Assembly (NCBI GenBank): GCA_002725475.1
Contig: PBPH01000075.1
Span: 1 to 18,657, forward strand
DNA: 18,657 nucleotides
Reading direction: 5' to 3'
From: Methanobacteriota archaeon
GTDB lineage: Archaea > Thermoplasmatota > Poseidoniia > Poseidoniales > Thalassarchaeaceae
The position numbers and the translations under genes are program-made. The notes under the pieces are model-generated. The model worked only from the letters and a program-made list of their open reading frames with translations, made no database searches and was not told the DNA's origin. Positions 7,728-16,647 of this stretch are shown piece after piece (position 1 is the first letter of the stretch; every line of letters begins with the position of its first letter).

Positions 7728-8045
7728 ATGCCACGTAAGGAAGTTCTCAGTTCAATAAAGGATGCCGAAAAGAAGGCTAGCCAAAAAATAGACAAGGCTC
7801 GCTCTGACGCAACTGGTATGGTAAACAAGTCTCGAATTGACGCTTCGGAAGTCATAGCCAGTGGTAAGAAAGATGCTGAGGTTGCAGCTCAGGAAATGAT
7901 TGCAGGAGCGCGAGATGATGCTTCCAAGCAGGCAGACAAAGTTCGCAAAGAAGGTAAGAAGGATTTGGATGCAATTAGGGACCAAAGTGAGAAGAATCGC
8001 TCGTCAGCAATTGATACGGTGCTGAAAAGTTTCACAGCCGAGTAA
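7728..8045 (+). CDS. atpH: A-type ATP synthase subunit H
   Basis: This is a peripheral-stalk subunit of the A-type ATP synthase, forming a coiled coil with subunit E that links the A3B3 head to subunit a (AtpI). What is seen: 105 residues, almost entirely Ala/Lys/Asp/Glu with periodic Ala spacing and no aromatic residue except Phe near the C-terminus, as expected for a long coiled coil and the usual length for AhaH. The ATG at 7728 follows AGGGTGGT (7717-7724). It is the first gene of a nine-gene operon on the plus strand, and atpI starts 26 bases after its stop. The sequence alone is low in information, so assignment depends heavily on its position before atpI, where archaeal operons place this gene. 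Confidence 0.82.
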   Translation: MPRKEVLSSIKDAEKKASQKIDKARSDATGMVNKSRIDASEVIASGKKDAEVAAQEMIAGARDDASKQADKVRKEGKKDLDAIRDQSEKNRSSAIDTVLKSFTAE

Positions 8046-8071
8046 TACAGTAATGATTTGGAGTTGTAGTT

Positions 8072-10477
8072 ATGGGTCAGTTAACGACACAGGGCATGTC
8101 ACGATTGACTGCTGCTGGGACACTGCCCAAGTTAGATGATGCGATTGAATCACTTGCCACACTCAAGGCTGTTCACTTAGTAGATTATAGTGGTGATGTT
8201 GATGGTATTAAATTGGGTAAGCCAAATCCATCATCCGAAGAAATAGGACGTAACCTTAACCGTTACCGCAGCGTAATGTCGCAGATAGAAAAAAATGACA
8301 TCAAAACGCCTCTAGAGGCCAATCCGATTCGTGTTAAGATGGCTGCCGATTTACCTTCTCTAGTTGATGAGATGTTGTCATCGACAGATAGGATAGATAA
8401 TATTGAGGTTGAAGAAGGATATATAGCCGAGGAATTTTCTGCACTAACGGAACTTTCTCCGTTGGGATTACCCATAGACTTACTTTCAGGATATGAAAAT
8501 GTCACTGTCTTTGTTGGAACCGTGAAGAGCGCAGTTGCCGCCAAGGAAGCGGCAGGAGATGGTATTGCAATTGTTGCTACTGGTGATAAGGGGAATATAG
8601 CGGCAATTTTCTGTCGTAATGAAAATGCTTCTGCAGTTCAATCATCTCTAGATGATGCTTATTTTACTTCAGTCCCAGTTCCTTCGGGCGAGGGGGATAT
8701 TTCTGACCGTCTTTCTGAATTGGAAACAAGACGTCAAGCCCTATCAGATGAGAAGATTTCCTTACAAGATGAACTGGATGCGTGGGGCAGTAATAATGGT
8801 ACAATTTTGCAAGGGGGTGTTGAACTCCTTGAAAGAGATATGTCACTCGCTCTCGGTCCAGTCAGAGTTGCAACTAGTGAGCACGCATTCGTAATTGATG
8901 GATGGGTAGAGACCTCCCGCGCAGATGAAGTTAGGGCAGCACTATCTGAAACTTGTTTGTATATTGAGATTGAACCATTCAAGATTGTTCCTGGAGGCGG
9001 CGGTCACGGCCACCATGGGCCAGAGTTGGAGATGCCACCCATTAAGTTCGCTGATCGTAATACTAGCAAACCCATGGAACTTATCACTGATTTAATGGGG
9101 AGGCCATCCTATGGTAAGGTGGATCCAACATTGTTTATGTTCTTCACATATCCTCTTTTCTTTGGTCTAATGCTGGGTGACATGGCATACGGTTTTGTTA
9201 CAATGGGACTTGGATACGCCCTCTACCGTGCTAAAGGGCACGATGAAACAATGAAGTTAGCATCTAAATTCTTGATGTACATCGGTTTTGCCACAGTAGT
9301 TTTCGGCTACATATACGGCGAATTTGCAGGATTTGAGATATTACCGCATGGTCATTGTGATATCGATGCAATTGTGGGTGCTCATGCCTGCCATGAAGCC
9401 GGTGGGCATTGGCATTGGGTTGCATCCGAGGCTCCAGCTTGGTCCTCTTGGCCAACAATATTCTACCCCGGCGGTGGTGAATTTCACTGGTCTACACAAG
9501 AATTGAGTATATTCGCATTTGCGGGGATAGAACATGGTCTTCCTTTCGGTTTGACTCTATCTTACCCATTCCACAGAGTCACCATGGCGTCTGCAGGTGG
9601 AAATCTTGAAGATTTGATACTTCTAACAATCTACATGGGTGTGTTCCATACATTGCTAGGTCTTGTCATAGGATTCCGTGATTCTTGGAGATATGGTGAT
9701 TTACATGGAAACGTTGGCCCAGCAGTTGCTTTCTTTGACAAGGGTTCTTGGATTGCCATTTTAGTAGGGGGCTTCTTGTTTGCTTATGCCTTCTTGGGTC
9801 TAAAAGGAGATCACGGTCAAGGTTATCTCGACTTCCTTTCGCAAATGCAATTAATTGGTGGAGTTATAGCTGGAATCGGAGTTTTAATGCTTATTTTCGC
9901 CTCTTATGCTTATCATGGAATGCCTCCAGCAATAGCGGCGATACTTGGTCCAATTGAAGGGATTGGAATGATGTCAACAATAGTATCCTACGTTCGTCTA
10001 TTCGCTGTCGGAATTGTAGGGGTTAAGATTGCTGAGACAGGTAATCACATGCTGTATGGGCACATGAAAGATGGTCATGGAACAGGGATGGTGGGAGTAA
10101 TTTCAGATCTATCCCATAATGATGTTAGTGGATTTATTCTAGCTGCAATTTTACTCCCAATGATTCTTCCCTTTGCCCTCAAGGCTCTAAAATTAGAGAT
10201 TCCACAACTTGGATTCATGATGCAACTTTTGTTAGGATTTGTTGTTTCTGGGGGTCTTGGTTTTGTATTCGGAGTAGGAAGTAGCATCTTCCTGCTAATT
10301 ATCCTATTCTTTGGTTGGTTCGTTGTTCAGGGCTTCGCTTGGTTGCTTGGCCTTGTCAGCCCAAATATTCACGCCGCTCGTCTTCACCTTGTCGAGTGGA
10401 TGAAGCAATTCTATGAGGTGGTCGGTGAGAAATTCTCACCATTTGGTTTTACAGCTCGTGCTGTGGAGGTCGAGTAA
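8072..10477 (+). CDS. atpI: A-type ATP synthase subunit I (subunit a)
   Basis: This is the membrane stator subunit that forms the ion half-channels against the c-ring. What is seen: 801 residues, longer than the usual 620-700. There is a cytoplasmic N-terminal half with a coiled-coil-like segment (about 210-235), then a His-rich linker (Gly308-Gly311 followed by HGHH at 312-315), then about eight membrane helices from residue 352. GLMLGDMAYGF is the family motif in the first helix pair. The essential helix has SYVRLFAVG with the conserved Arg at 642, and the C-terminus HAARLHLVEWMKQFYE is typical. The extra length comes partly from an insertion at about 420-490, after the second helix. It holds His426, His428, Cys429, His438, Cys440, His441, His446 and His448. 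The ATG at 8072 follows GGAGTTGTAGT. Its end lies 52 bases before the atpK start. Confidence 0.95.
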   Translation: MGQLTTQGMSRLTAAGTLPKLDDAIESLATLKAVHLVDYSGDVDGIKLGKPNPSSEEIGRNLNRYRSVMSQIEKNDIKTPLEANPIRVKMAADLPSLVDEMLSSTDRIDNIEVEEGYIAEEFSALTELSPLGLPIDLLSGYENVTVFVGTVKSAVAAKEAAGDGIAIVATGDKGNIAAIFCRNENASAVQSSLDDAYFTSVPVPSGEGDISDRLSELETRRQALSDEKISLQDELDAWGSNNGTILQGGVELLERDMSLALGPVRVATSEHAFVIDGWVETSRADEVRAALSETCLYIEIEPFKIVPGGGGHGHHGPELEMPPIKFADRNTSKPMELITDLMGRPSYGKVDPTLFMFFTYPLFFGLMLGDMAYGFVTMGLGYALYRAKGHDETMKLASKFLMYIGFATVVFGYIYGEFAGFEILPHGHCDIDAIVGAHACHEAGGHWHWVASEAPAWSSWPTIFYPGGGEFHWSTQELSIFAFAGIEHGLPFGLTLSYPFHRVTMASAGGNLEDLILLTIYMGVFHTLLGLVIGFRDSWRYGDLHGNVGPAVAFFDKGSWIAILVGGFLFAYAFLGLKGDHGQGYLDFLSQMQLIGGVIAGIGVLMLIFASYAYHGMPPAIAAILGPIEGIGMMSTIVSYVRLFAVGIVGVKIAETGNHMLYGHMKDGHGTGMVGVISDLSHNDVSGFILAAILLPMILPFALKALKLEIPQLGFMMQLLLGFVVSGGLGFVFGVGSSIFLLIILFFGWFVVQGFAWLLGLVSPNIHAARLHLVEWMKQFYEVVGEKFSPFGFTARAVEVE

Positions 10478-10515
10478 TCAGATATCAGATTCCTATGCAA
10501 TGCATGGAAAAAAAT

Positions 10516-10523
10516 GGAGTGGA
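10516..10523 (+). promoter_or_regulatory. ribosome binding site deciding the atpK start
   Basis: GGAGTGGA sits 6 bases before the ATG at 10530. This supports that start over an in-frame ATG at 10413, which would overlap the atpI coding sequence by 65 bases. Confidence 0.6.
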
Positions 10524-10529
10524 AAAAAT

Positions 10530-10835
10530 ATGAAAATAAATATGGTAAGAGGAATGCGAATGTTGCTCGTATTAATGAGCATCAGCCTGATAGCAGGAGT
10601 GGCTAGCGCTGCTACTGCTGATGAAATAGCAGAAAGCGACACTATGGCCAAGTTAGGTGCAGGAATTGCACTTGCTGGTTGTGGAATTGGAACAGGTATT
10701 AGCCAGGGACCGATAGGAGCAGCAGCAGTTGGAATGATTGCAGAAGACGGCTCAAAATTCGGTACTGGTTTGCTGTTCACAGCGCTTCCTGAAACGGTTG
10801 TGTTGTTCGGATTCCTTGCAATGTTCCTATTGTGA
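10530..10835 (+). CDS. atpK: A-type ATP synthase subunit K (c-ring proteolipid) with leader
   Basis: This is the rotor-ring proteolipid that carries the transported ion. With the ATG at 10530 it has 101 residues. Residues 1-27 look like a signal peptide: basic start (MKINMVRGMR), hydrophobic core (LLVLMSISLIAG) and a likely cleavage after VASA at about 27. The mature part is a single hairpin. Helix 1 is Gly/Ala-rich (about 39-70) with Ser58-Gln59, a polar loop AEDGSKFG follows, and helix 2 (about 80-101) carries the ion-binding Glu88 in ALPETVVLFGF. The Ser-Gln pair in helix 1 and Glu-Thr in helix 2 recall residues that coordinate sodium in some V/A-type rings, so sodium coupling is possible but not shown. 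It follows atpI and precedes atpE. The start is chosen from the ribosome site; the longer frame from 10413 is unlikely. Confidence 0.92.
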   Translation: MKINMVRGMRMLLVLMSISLIAGVASAATADEIAESDTMAKLGAGIALAGCGIGTGISQGPIGAAAVGMIAEDGSKFGTGLLFTALPETVVLFGFLAMFLL

Positions 10836-10871
10836 GCATAGTGAGAATGGAGACTTGAGGAGGATTCTGAG

Positions 10872-11441
10872 ATGACGCTAGAAGCGTTGGCCAGCGAAAT
10901 CGCCACTGCGGCGAAGAAGGAGGCCAAGGGGATAACCGACGCAGCCAAGGCTGAAGCCAAGGAAATTCTCGATGAAGCGAAAGCTGAAGCGAAATCACAA
11001 GGCGAGGATATCCAATCACGAGCCGAGCGCGAATGTGCCCAAATTAAGACAGAAACAGTTGCTAGTGCTAGACAAGCCAACCAAAAGGCAAAACTCATTG
11101 CTAGAAGAGAAGAGTTAGATGCTACTTGGGAGGCGATGCTAGAGTTGGTTGGCTCTCCCAGTCTAAAAGGTAGGTCGGGTTTAATCAAAGCACTGGTCAG
11201 TAAAGCAACTGATGAAGCAGAAAAGGGAATGGTATTGCGCCCAGTTAGTATCGATCGCCCAGCATTGGAGAAGTCTTCATCCGGCTTCGATTTTGGAAGT
11301 GATGTGGATGGACTAGGTGGTTTTGTACTAGAGTCTAAGGATGGCTCGGTGGTTCTCGACTACCGCTTCGATGGTAGGTTGGAAGAGACTTGGAAAGCAT
11401 CCCTCTCTTCAGTGACTTCAGTGCTGTTTGGAGATAACTAG
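10872..11441 (+). CDS. atpE: A-type ATP synthase subunit E
   Basis: This is a peripheral-stalk subunit that pairs with subunit H and caps the catalytic head. What is seen: 189 residues. The N-terminal half (to about residue 75) is Ala/Glu/Lys-rich coiled coil with the repeat-like AKAEAKEILDEAKAEAKS stretch. The C-terminal globular half ends with the VLESKDGSVVLDYRFDGRLE region, a good match to the E-subunit motif (GG-x-V-x-x-x-DG-x-x-x-x-x-x-x-x-x-R). The ATG at 10872 follows TTGAGGAGGA (10856-10865). The first 200 bases are noticeably richer in G+C than the rest of the gene. Position between atpK and atpC is the standard archaeal order. Confidence 0.93.
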   Translation: MTLEALASEIATAAKKEAKGITDAAKAEAKEILDEAKAEAKSQGEDIQSRAERECAQIKTETVASARQANQKAKLIARREELDATWEAMLELVGSPSLKGRSGLIKALVSKATDEAEKGMVLRPVSIDRPALEKSSSGFDFGSDVDGLGGFVLESKDGSVVLDYRFDGRLEETWKASLSSVTSVLFGDN

Positions 11442-11456
11442 GAATGGGTGTAATCT

Positions 11457-12515
11457 ATGGCTGCTGTATCACGTGGTAAATCCAATTGGGAAAACGCCTC
11501 TGCGCGCAGCAAGGCTCGCAAGGCTAACCTAATTGATTCTACACAAATGCGGCAACTAGTGATGCAGGAGCCAGATGCCATAGCGTCTAGCATCGCTGAA
11601 ATGGGGTACAGGCCCGAGATGGATCTGTATGCTGACCGTCTCAGTGGTGCAGACCTTGTTGAGGCTGCACTTAATCACAATTTGGATAGAGATTTGCAAC
11701 AGGTGCTTGGATTCTGTCAAGGTCACCTGAAGGATTTGGTATCAATTTACGTTGAAAGATATGACTATCAAAAGGCAAAAACAGCTCTCAGAGCAATTCG
11801 TAGCGGAGTGTCCGATGAGATGCTATCTAGTCAAGTCCTTGCTGAGGAAAATCAGGCTAACACTAAATGGTTGGAACTTGTTAGAAATTCAAGCACATTA
11901 TCAGAAGCAGTTTCCGCACTTGCTGGAACTAAATTTGGTAAGGCTGTTACTTCTGTTGAAGATAGTGATAACCTGATGGAGTTAGAGGACTCTCTTGACA
12001 GGCAGTATTATCGCGACGCGACCGAAAAATTGCGTGCAGGAGGGATTAGCCACCCACAATTACTTCGATATTTACGCATTGAAATTGATCATCGTAACGT
12101 GATTAATTTATTCCGCGCAATTAAGCAAGGTCTTCCATCGGAAGAAAGGAACAGATTGATGCTAGATGCGGGTTATGCCTTGAATTCAACTAATTTACGT
12201 CAGGCTGCTGAAGCGGAAACCGAGGAGGCTCTGATAGAGATTCTTAGACGAGCACAAAATTTTGAAGATACTGGTTTCGATGATGCCCTTGCAGAAGTTC
12301 GAGAAAAGGGAACACTTGATCCCATAGTAAGCATCCTTTCCAAACAACGAATTAACTTGCTAAACAGAATGGCTACTATGCACCCACTCACGGCTTTCCC
12401 GGTGATAAATTATGTTGAACGAAAAGCCTGCGAGGTAGCTAATCTAAGGATGATTATTCGTGGCCGGGCAGCAGGTCTTTCCGATGAAGTAATCGAAGCA
12501 CATTTGAAAATTTGA
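11457..12515 (+). CDS. atpC: A-type ATP synthase subunit C
   Basis: This is the funnel-shaped subunit (equivalent to V-ATPase subunit d) that sits on the c-ring and joins it to the central shaft. What is seen: 352 residues, normal for the family, all-helical, with three similar helical sub-domains expected from the fold. Family-like stretches include CQGHLKDLVSIYVERYDY (about 87-104) and the C-terminal NYVERKACEVANLRMIIRG, the most conserved part of subunit C (residues interacting with D/F). The ATG at 11457 follows ATGGGTGTAAT, a degenerate Shine-Dalgarno. atpE ends 15 bases upstream and atpF begins 12 bases after the stop. Confidence 0.93.
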   Translation: MAAVSRGKSNWENASARSKARKANLIDSTQMRQLVMQEPDAIASSIAEMGYRPEMDLYADRLSGADLVEAALNHNLDRDLQQVLGFCQGHLKDLVSIYVERYDYQKAKTALRAIRSGVSDEMLSSQVLAEENQANTKWLELVRNSSTLSEAVSALAGTKFGKAVTSVEDSDNLMELEDSLDRQYYRDATEKLRAGGISHPQLLRYLRIEIDHRNVINLFRAIKQGLPSEERNRLMLDAGYALNSTNLRQAAEAETEEALIEILRRAQNFEDTGFDDALAEVREKGTLDPIVSILSKQRINLLNRMATMHPLTAFPVINYVERKACEVANLRMIIRGRAAGLSDEVIEAHLKI

Positions 12516-12527
12516 GGAGGTTTATGT

Positions 12528-12827
12528 ATGGAAATTGCAGTAGTTGGCACCCAAACATTCACTCTCGGATTCCAACTTGCGGGAGTAACTCGCATTCTAA
12601 ATCCAAACAATGAGGAGGAGATGCAGAAAGATTTGCGCCAACTTCTCAATGATAAGGAGGTGGGTATCGTAGTAATTGATGCATCTGACCTCCAAAAAAT
12701 GCCCGACAGGCTTCGCATCCAGCTGTCGGATAGCATTTCTCCGACGTTCCTTGGTATCGGCACCGAGCAGGATAACACCCTGCGAGAGCAGATTAAGAGT
12801 GCCATAGGCGTTGATCTCTGGAAGTGA
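12528..12827 (+). CDS. atpF: A-type ATP synthase subunit F
   Basis: This is a small central-shaft subunit that binds subunit D and turns within the head. What is seen: 99 residues, the usual size. The N-terminus MEIAVVGTQTFTLGFQLAGV is typical, as is the Rossmann-like alternation with VGIVVIDASDL at about 44-54 and a flexible C-terminal helix. The ATG at 12528 follows GAGGAGGTTTAT. It lies between atpC and atpA as in most archaeal operons. Confidence 0.94.
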   Translation: MEIAVVGTQTFTLGFQLAGVTRILNPNNEEEMQKDLRQLLNDKEVGIVVIDASDLQKMPDRLRIQLSDSISPTFLGIGTEQDNTLREQIKSAIGVDLWK

Positions 12828-12854
12828 AATTCAAAAATATAAGGAAGTGAAAAA

Positions 12855-14594
12855 ATGAGCGAAAATGGACAAATATACAGAATATCTGGGCCGGTGGTTA
12901 CGGCAATTGGCTTAGATTCGAAAATGTACGATGTGGTGCGAGTTGGAGACGAGGGCCTGATGGGCGAAGTTATCGAATTACACGGTGATAAAGCGGTTAT
13001 TCAGGTGTACGAAGACACCTCTGGAGTTCGCCCAGGTGAGCCTGTTGTAAACACAGGTCTAACTTTGGCTGTGCAACTAGGACCCGGTTTGCTAACCCAA
13101 ATTTATGACGGAATTCAACGCCCACTACCTGTAATGCAGGAGAAGATGGGTACCTTCATCACTAGAGGAGTTGATGCAGATGGGCTCGATCAAAAGAAGA
13201 AATGGACTTTTGAGCCAACCGCCAAAAAGGGAGATAAGGTGGAATCAGGACAAACAATTGGAACGGTTCAGGAAACTCCGACAATCGCCCATAAAATCAT
13301 GATTCCCCCAAACATGAGTGGTACAATCAAGAGTATCAAAGGCGGTGATTTCACAGTTTCAGATACAGTTTGTACATTGGAAGATGGTACAGAAATTGCT
13401 ATGATGCAGCGCTGGCCAGTTAGGGCACCCCGCCCTTACCGACAGAAATACGCTCCAGACACTCCTTTGGTTACAGGAATGAGAATTCTCGACTTCCTAT
13501 TCCCCCTCGCAAAGGGTGGCGCAGCAGGTATTCCGGGCCCATTTGGATCAGGTAAGACCGTTACTCAGCAGTCTCTTGCAAAGTATTCTGACGCACAAAT
13601 CGTAGTGTATATTGGCTGTGGTGAGCGCGGAAACGAGATGACAGAAGTTCTAGACGAATTCCCTGAACTTATCGACCCAAATACTGGCAAGCCACTAATG
13701 AACAGGACCGTTATGATTGCAAATACATCCAACATGCCTGTGGCAGCTAGGGAAGCATCTGTCTATACGGGAATCACAATTGCTGAGTACTTCCGTGATA
13801 TGGGCTACGATGTTGCTTTGATGGCAGATTCTACAAGCCGATGGGCTGAAGCAATGCGTGAAATTTCATCACGTCTTGAAGAGATGCCGGGTGAGGAAGG
13901 TTACCCTGCTTACCTGTCCAGCAGACTAGCAGAGTTCTATGAGCGTGCAGGCCGTGTTGAGACACTTGAGGGAGAGGATGGTTCAGTAACAGTGATTGGA
14001 GCTGTATCTCCACCGGGTGGGGATATTTCAGAGCCAGTTAGTCAAGGCACTCTTCGTATTGTGAAGGTTTTCTGGGGTCTTGATGCACCTCTTGCAAGGC
14101 AGCGGCATTTCCCTGCTATCAACTGGCTTAATTCATATTCTCTGTACCCACAGTCTCTAGATCAGTGGTTTAAGGATAATATTGCTGCGGACTTCCCAGA
14201 AATTAGGACGGAGATCAGTAGTTTGCTTCAGGTTGAGGCTGAGTTGCAAGAAATCGTCCAACTAGTTGGGTCTGATGCATTACCTGTAGATCAACAATTG
14301 ACTCTGGAGGTAGCTAGAATGATTCGAGAATATTTCTTGCAGCAAAATGCATTCCATGATGTGGATGCATACACCGGTGTTCAACAACAATATCAGATGG
14401 CAAAGGCAATCCTGACTTTCCAGAGCGAGGCAAAGACAGCAATTGAAGCAGGAGGCCTACTTGAGGACGTTGTAAACGTCCCTGCTCGTAGCGACTTGAT
14501 GCGTGCTAGGTTTGAAGGCGAATATCTCAGTAGAATTGAAGGATTGGTAGATGAAATGACAAAACAGATTGCCGCTGCAGCGGAGGAGAATTAG
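12855..14594 (+). CDS. atpA: A-type ATP synthase catalytic subunit A
   Basis: This is the catalytic subunit of the A3B3 hexamer; it makes or hydrolyses ATP at the cytoplasmic face. What is seen: 579 residues, full length. There is an N-terminal beta-barrel domain (GQIYRISGPVV), the A-type-specific insertion (about 110-200), and the P-loop GPFGSGKT at 228-235 with Lys234. Also present are the GCGERGNEMTEVL segment carrying the catalytic Glu, the ADSTSRWAEA segment, and the SPPGGDISEPV loop. All catalytic features are intact and there is no intein in the P-loop region, where archaeal A subunits sometimes have one. The ATG at 12855 has AAGGAAGTGA upstream. atpB starts 12 bases after the stop. 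Confidence 0.98.
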   Translation: MSENGQIYRISGPVVTAIGLDSKMYDVVRVGDEGLMGEVIELHGDKAVIQVYEDTSGVRPGEPVVNTGLTLAVQLGPGLLTQIYDGIQRPLPVMQEKMGTFITRGVDADGLDQKKKWTFEPTAKKGDKVESGQTIGTVQETPTIAHKIMIPPNMSGTIKSIKGGDFTVSDTVCTLEDGTEIAMMQRWPVRAPRPYRQKYAPDTPLVTGMRILDFLFPLAKGGAAGIPGPFGSGKTVTQQSLAKYSDAQIVVYIGCGERGNEMTEVLDEFPELIDPNTGKPLMNRTVMIANTSNMPVAAREASVYTGITIAEYFRDMGYDVALMADSTSRWAEAMREISSRLEEMPGEEGYPAYLSSRLAEFYERAGRVETLEGEDGSVTVIGAVSPPGGDISEPVSQGTLRIVKVFWGLDAPLARQRHFPAINWLNSYSLYPQSLDQWFKDNIAADFPEIRTEISSLLQVEAELQEIVQLVGSDALPVDQQLTLEVARMIREYFLQQNAFHDVDAYTGVQQQYQMAKAILTFQSEAKTAIEAGGLLEDVVNVPARSDLMRARFEGEYLSRIEGLVDEMTKQIAAAAEEN

Positions 14595-14605
14595 GGGGAA
14601 TTAAT

Positions 14606-15988
14606 ATGGCAGGAAAAGAATATCGAACAATTACAGATGTTAAGGGGCCTCTAGTGTTCCTAGACAAGACAGAACCAGTTGCATTCGGAGAGATTGTCGA
14701 ATTACGTCTCAATGATGGTACTATGAAGAACGGACAAGTACTCGATACCAGTGATGATCTGGTTGTTGTGCAAGTTTTTGAAGGGACAGCAGGTGTTGAT
14801 AGGACAACAGGTGTGAAATTTCTAGGGGATGTTTTCAAACTACCAGTAAGTAAGGATTTGGTTGGAAGAATTCTTGATGGTGCAGGAAGGCCTCGTGATG
14901 GTGGTCCCGAAATTGTAGCAGAATCAAACGCTGACATTATTGGGGCTGCAATTAATCCCTATGCTAGGCAGAGTCCGCATGATTTTATTCAGACAGGAAT
15001 AAGTGCAATTGACTGTTGTACAACTCTTGTAAGAGGTCAGAAATTACCTATTTTTAGTGCATCAGGTCTCCCTCACAATGACATCGCGCTACAAATCGCT
15101 CGTCAGGCCAAATTGACAGCGAGTGAAGAGCAGTTCATTGTGGTGTTTTGCGCAATGGGAATCACGGCAGAAGAGTACAATTTCTTCCGAAGTGACCTAG
15201 AACGAACAGGTGCTTTAGAAAACGCGGTTCTATTCGTTAATCTAGCGGACGACCCTGCAGTTGAGCGATTAATTACACCGAGGCTCGCTCTTACGGCAGC
15301 GGAATATCTGGCTTTTGAACAAGATTATCACGTACTTGTTATCTATACAGATGTCACAAACTATTGCGATGCATTGAGGCAAATCGGGGCTGCTCGTGAA
15401 GAGGTCCCCGGTAGGCGCGGTTATCCTGGTTACATGTACACTGACTTGGCGATGCTTTACGAAAGAGCAGGGTTAGTGAAAGGTAAGAAGGGTTCAATCA
15501 CCCAATTCCCAATTTTAACAATGCCTGGTGACGATATTACTCATCCGATTCCTGATCTATCGGGATACATCACAGAAGGTCAAATTGTTATTTCTCGTGA
15601 ATTGCATGGGAGCGGTATTTATCCACCAATCAACGTTCTTCCAAGTTTATCTCGTCTTATGGGGGGTACTATTGGAGCCAAGACAACTCGAGAAGATCAC
15701 AAGAGTGTGTCAGACCAAATGTATGCCGCATATGCGCAAGGCAGAGAATTACGTGGTCTTGTCGCCATTGTCGGTGAAGATGCTCTGAATGAAAGGGACA
15801 AACAACTACTTTCCTTCTCAGGTTTGTTTGAGGATAAATTCCTGCGACAAGATAGATACGAAGATCGCAGTATCGATGAAACACTCGACCTCTGCTGGGA
15901 TTTGATGCAAACTATCGATACAAAGTATCTAGTCAGACTTGATCAACAGTGGATTGACAAGTATCATCCAAAAGATAAGAAAGATTGA
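14606..15988 (+). CDS. atpB: A-type ATP synthase subunit B (non-catalytic)
   Basis: This is the non-catalytic partner of subunit A in the hexameric head. What is seen: 460 residues. The P-loop is replaced by SASGLPHND, as expected for subunit B, and the sequence contains AMGITAEEYNFFRSDLE, the NLADDPAVERLITPRLALT stretch and YPGYMYTDLAMLYERAG. The C-terminal helical domain has SGLFEDKFLRQ. All fit an intact B subunit. The ATG at 14606 follows AGGGGGAATTAAT. atpD starts 37 bases beyond the stop. Confidence 0.97.
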   Translation: MAGKEYRTITDVKGPLVFLDKTEPVAFGEIVELRLNDGTMKNGQVLDTSDDLVVVQVFEGTAGVDRTTGVKFLGDVFKLPVSKDLVGRILDGAGRPRDGGPEIVAESNADIIGAAINPYARQSPHDFIQTGISAIDCCTTLVRGQKLPIFSASGLPHNDIALQIARQAKLTASEEQFIVVFCAMGITAEEYNFFRSDLERTGALENAVLFVNLADDPAVERLITPRLALTAAEYLAFEQDYHVLVIYTDVTNYCDALRQIGAAREEVPGRRGYPGYMYTDLAMLYERAGLVKGKKGSITQFPILTMPGDDITHPIPDLSGYITEGQIVISRELHGSGIYPPINVLPSLSRLMGGTIGAKTTREDHKSVSDQMYAAYAQGRELRGLVAIVGEDALNERDKQLLSFSGLFEDKFLRQDRYEDRSIDETLDLCWDLMQTIDTKYLVRLDQQWIDKYHPKDKKD

Positions 15989-16024
15989 ATTAGGTACGAT
16001 TAAAGAATTGTGAGGTGAGAAAAG

Positions 16025-16642
16025 TTGGCACTCGACATTAAACCAACGCGCAGCGAACTCATCAATCTCAAGCGTCGCATAAAGCAGACGCAGAACGGTT
16101 ATAATCTCTTAAAATTGAAGCGAGATGGGCTTTTCTACGAGTTCCGTGTATTGTTGTCTGAGATGATTGAGGCAAAGCAGGCTTTGGTCAAAACCTTCGT
16201 TGAGGCAAAGCAGGCAATCAATTTGGCAAGTTCCATTGAGGGCGGTTTAGCGGTGAAGAGTGCTGCAATTGCAATTGCGCAGAGCCCAGAAGTTGAGGTA
16301 AATAGGCACAACATCATGGGTGTAGTAGTTCCCAAAGTTGAGGGGAGATATCTTTCGCAAACTCTAGAAGAGCGTGGTCTTGGTTTGATTGGTGGTTCTC
16401 CTTACTTGGATGAAGCAGCCGATGCCTATGGTGGATTGATTGAAAGTATTGTTAAGGCCGCTGAGATGGAATCAACCCTCAAACGACTTCTTGTTGAGAT
16501 TGAAGCAACGAAGCGCCGTGTTAATGCGCTAGAGTTTAAGGTAATTCCAGAAATGCAAGAAGCCCAAGCTTTTATTCAACTTAGACTTGAAGAGATGGAG
16601 AGAGAAGAAACCTTCAGGCTCAAACGATTCAAGAACAAGTGA
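16025..16642 (+). CDS. atpD: A-type ATP synthase subunit D
   Basis: This is the central rotor shaft subunit, a long two-helix coiled coil that passes through the A3B3 head. What is seen: 205 residues, with the N-terminal signature PTRSELINLKRRIKQTQNGY and LLKLKRDGLFYEF. A short globular middle follows (about 95-140), then a C-terminal helix with ATKRRVNALEFKVIPEM, the second family signature. The TTG at 16025 is chosen because GAGGTGAG (16012-16019) lies upstream at correct spacing. It is the last gene of the ATP synthase operon; an oligo-T tract follows the stop by 5 bases. Confidence 0.96.
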   Translation: MALDIKPTRSELINLKRRIKQTQNGYNLLKLKRDGLFYEFRVLLSEMIEAKQALVKTFVEAKQAINLASSIEGGLAVKSAAIAIAQSPEVEVNRHNIMGVVVPKVEGRYLSQTLEERGLGLIGGSPYLDEAADAYGGLIESIVKAAEMESTLKRLLVEIEATKRRVNALEFKVIPEMQEAQAFIQLRLEEMEREETFRLKRFKNK

Positions 16643-16647
16643 ATGAA

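Noticed and set aside
10413..10529. Longer atpK start
   Set aside because: It would overlap atpI and add a non-family N-terminus. The ATG at 10530 has a good ribosome site and gives a signal-peptide-like start.
10872..11060. G+C-rich patches at the starts of atpE and atpD, considered as recombination boundaries
   Set aside because: The encoded proteins are continuous and normal, there are no flanking repeats, and Ala/Lys/Glu-rich coiled-coil coding can explain the composition.
10493..11188. 231-residue open frame on the minus strand
   Set aside because: It is antisense to atpK and atpE, whose identities are secure. Its Ser/Ala-rich content mirrors the Ala/Glu-rich coding strand.
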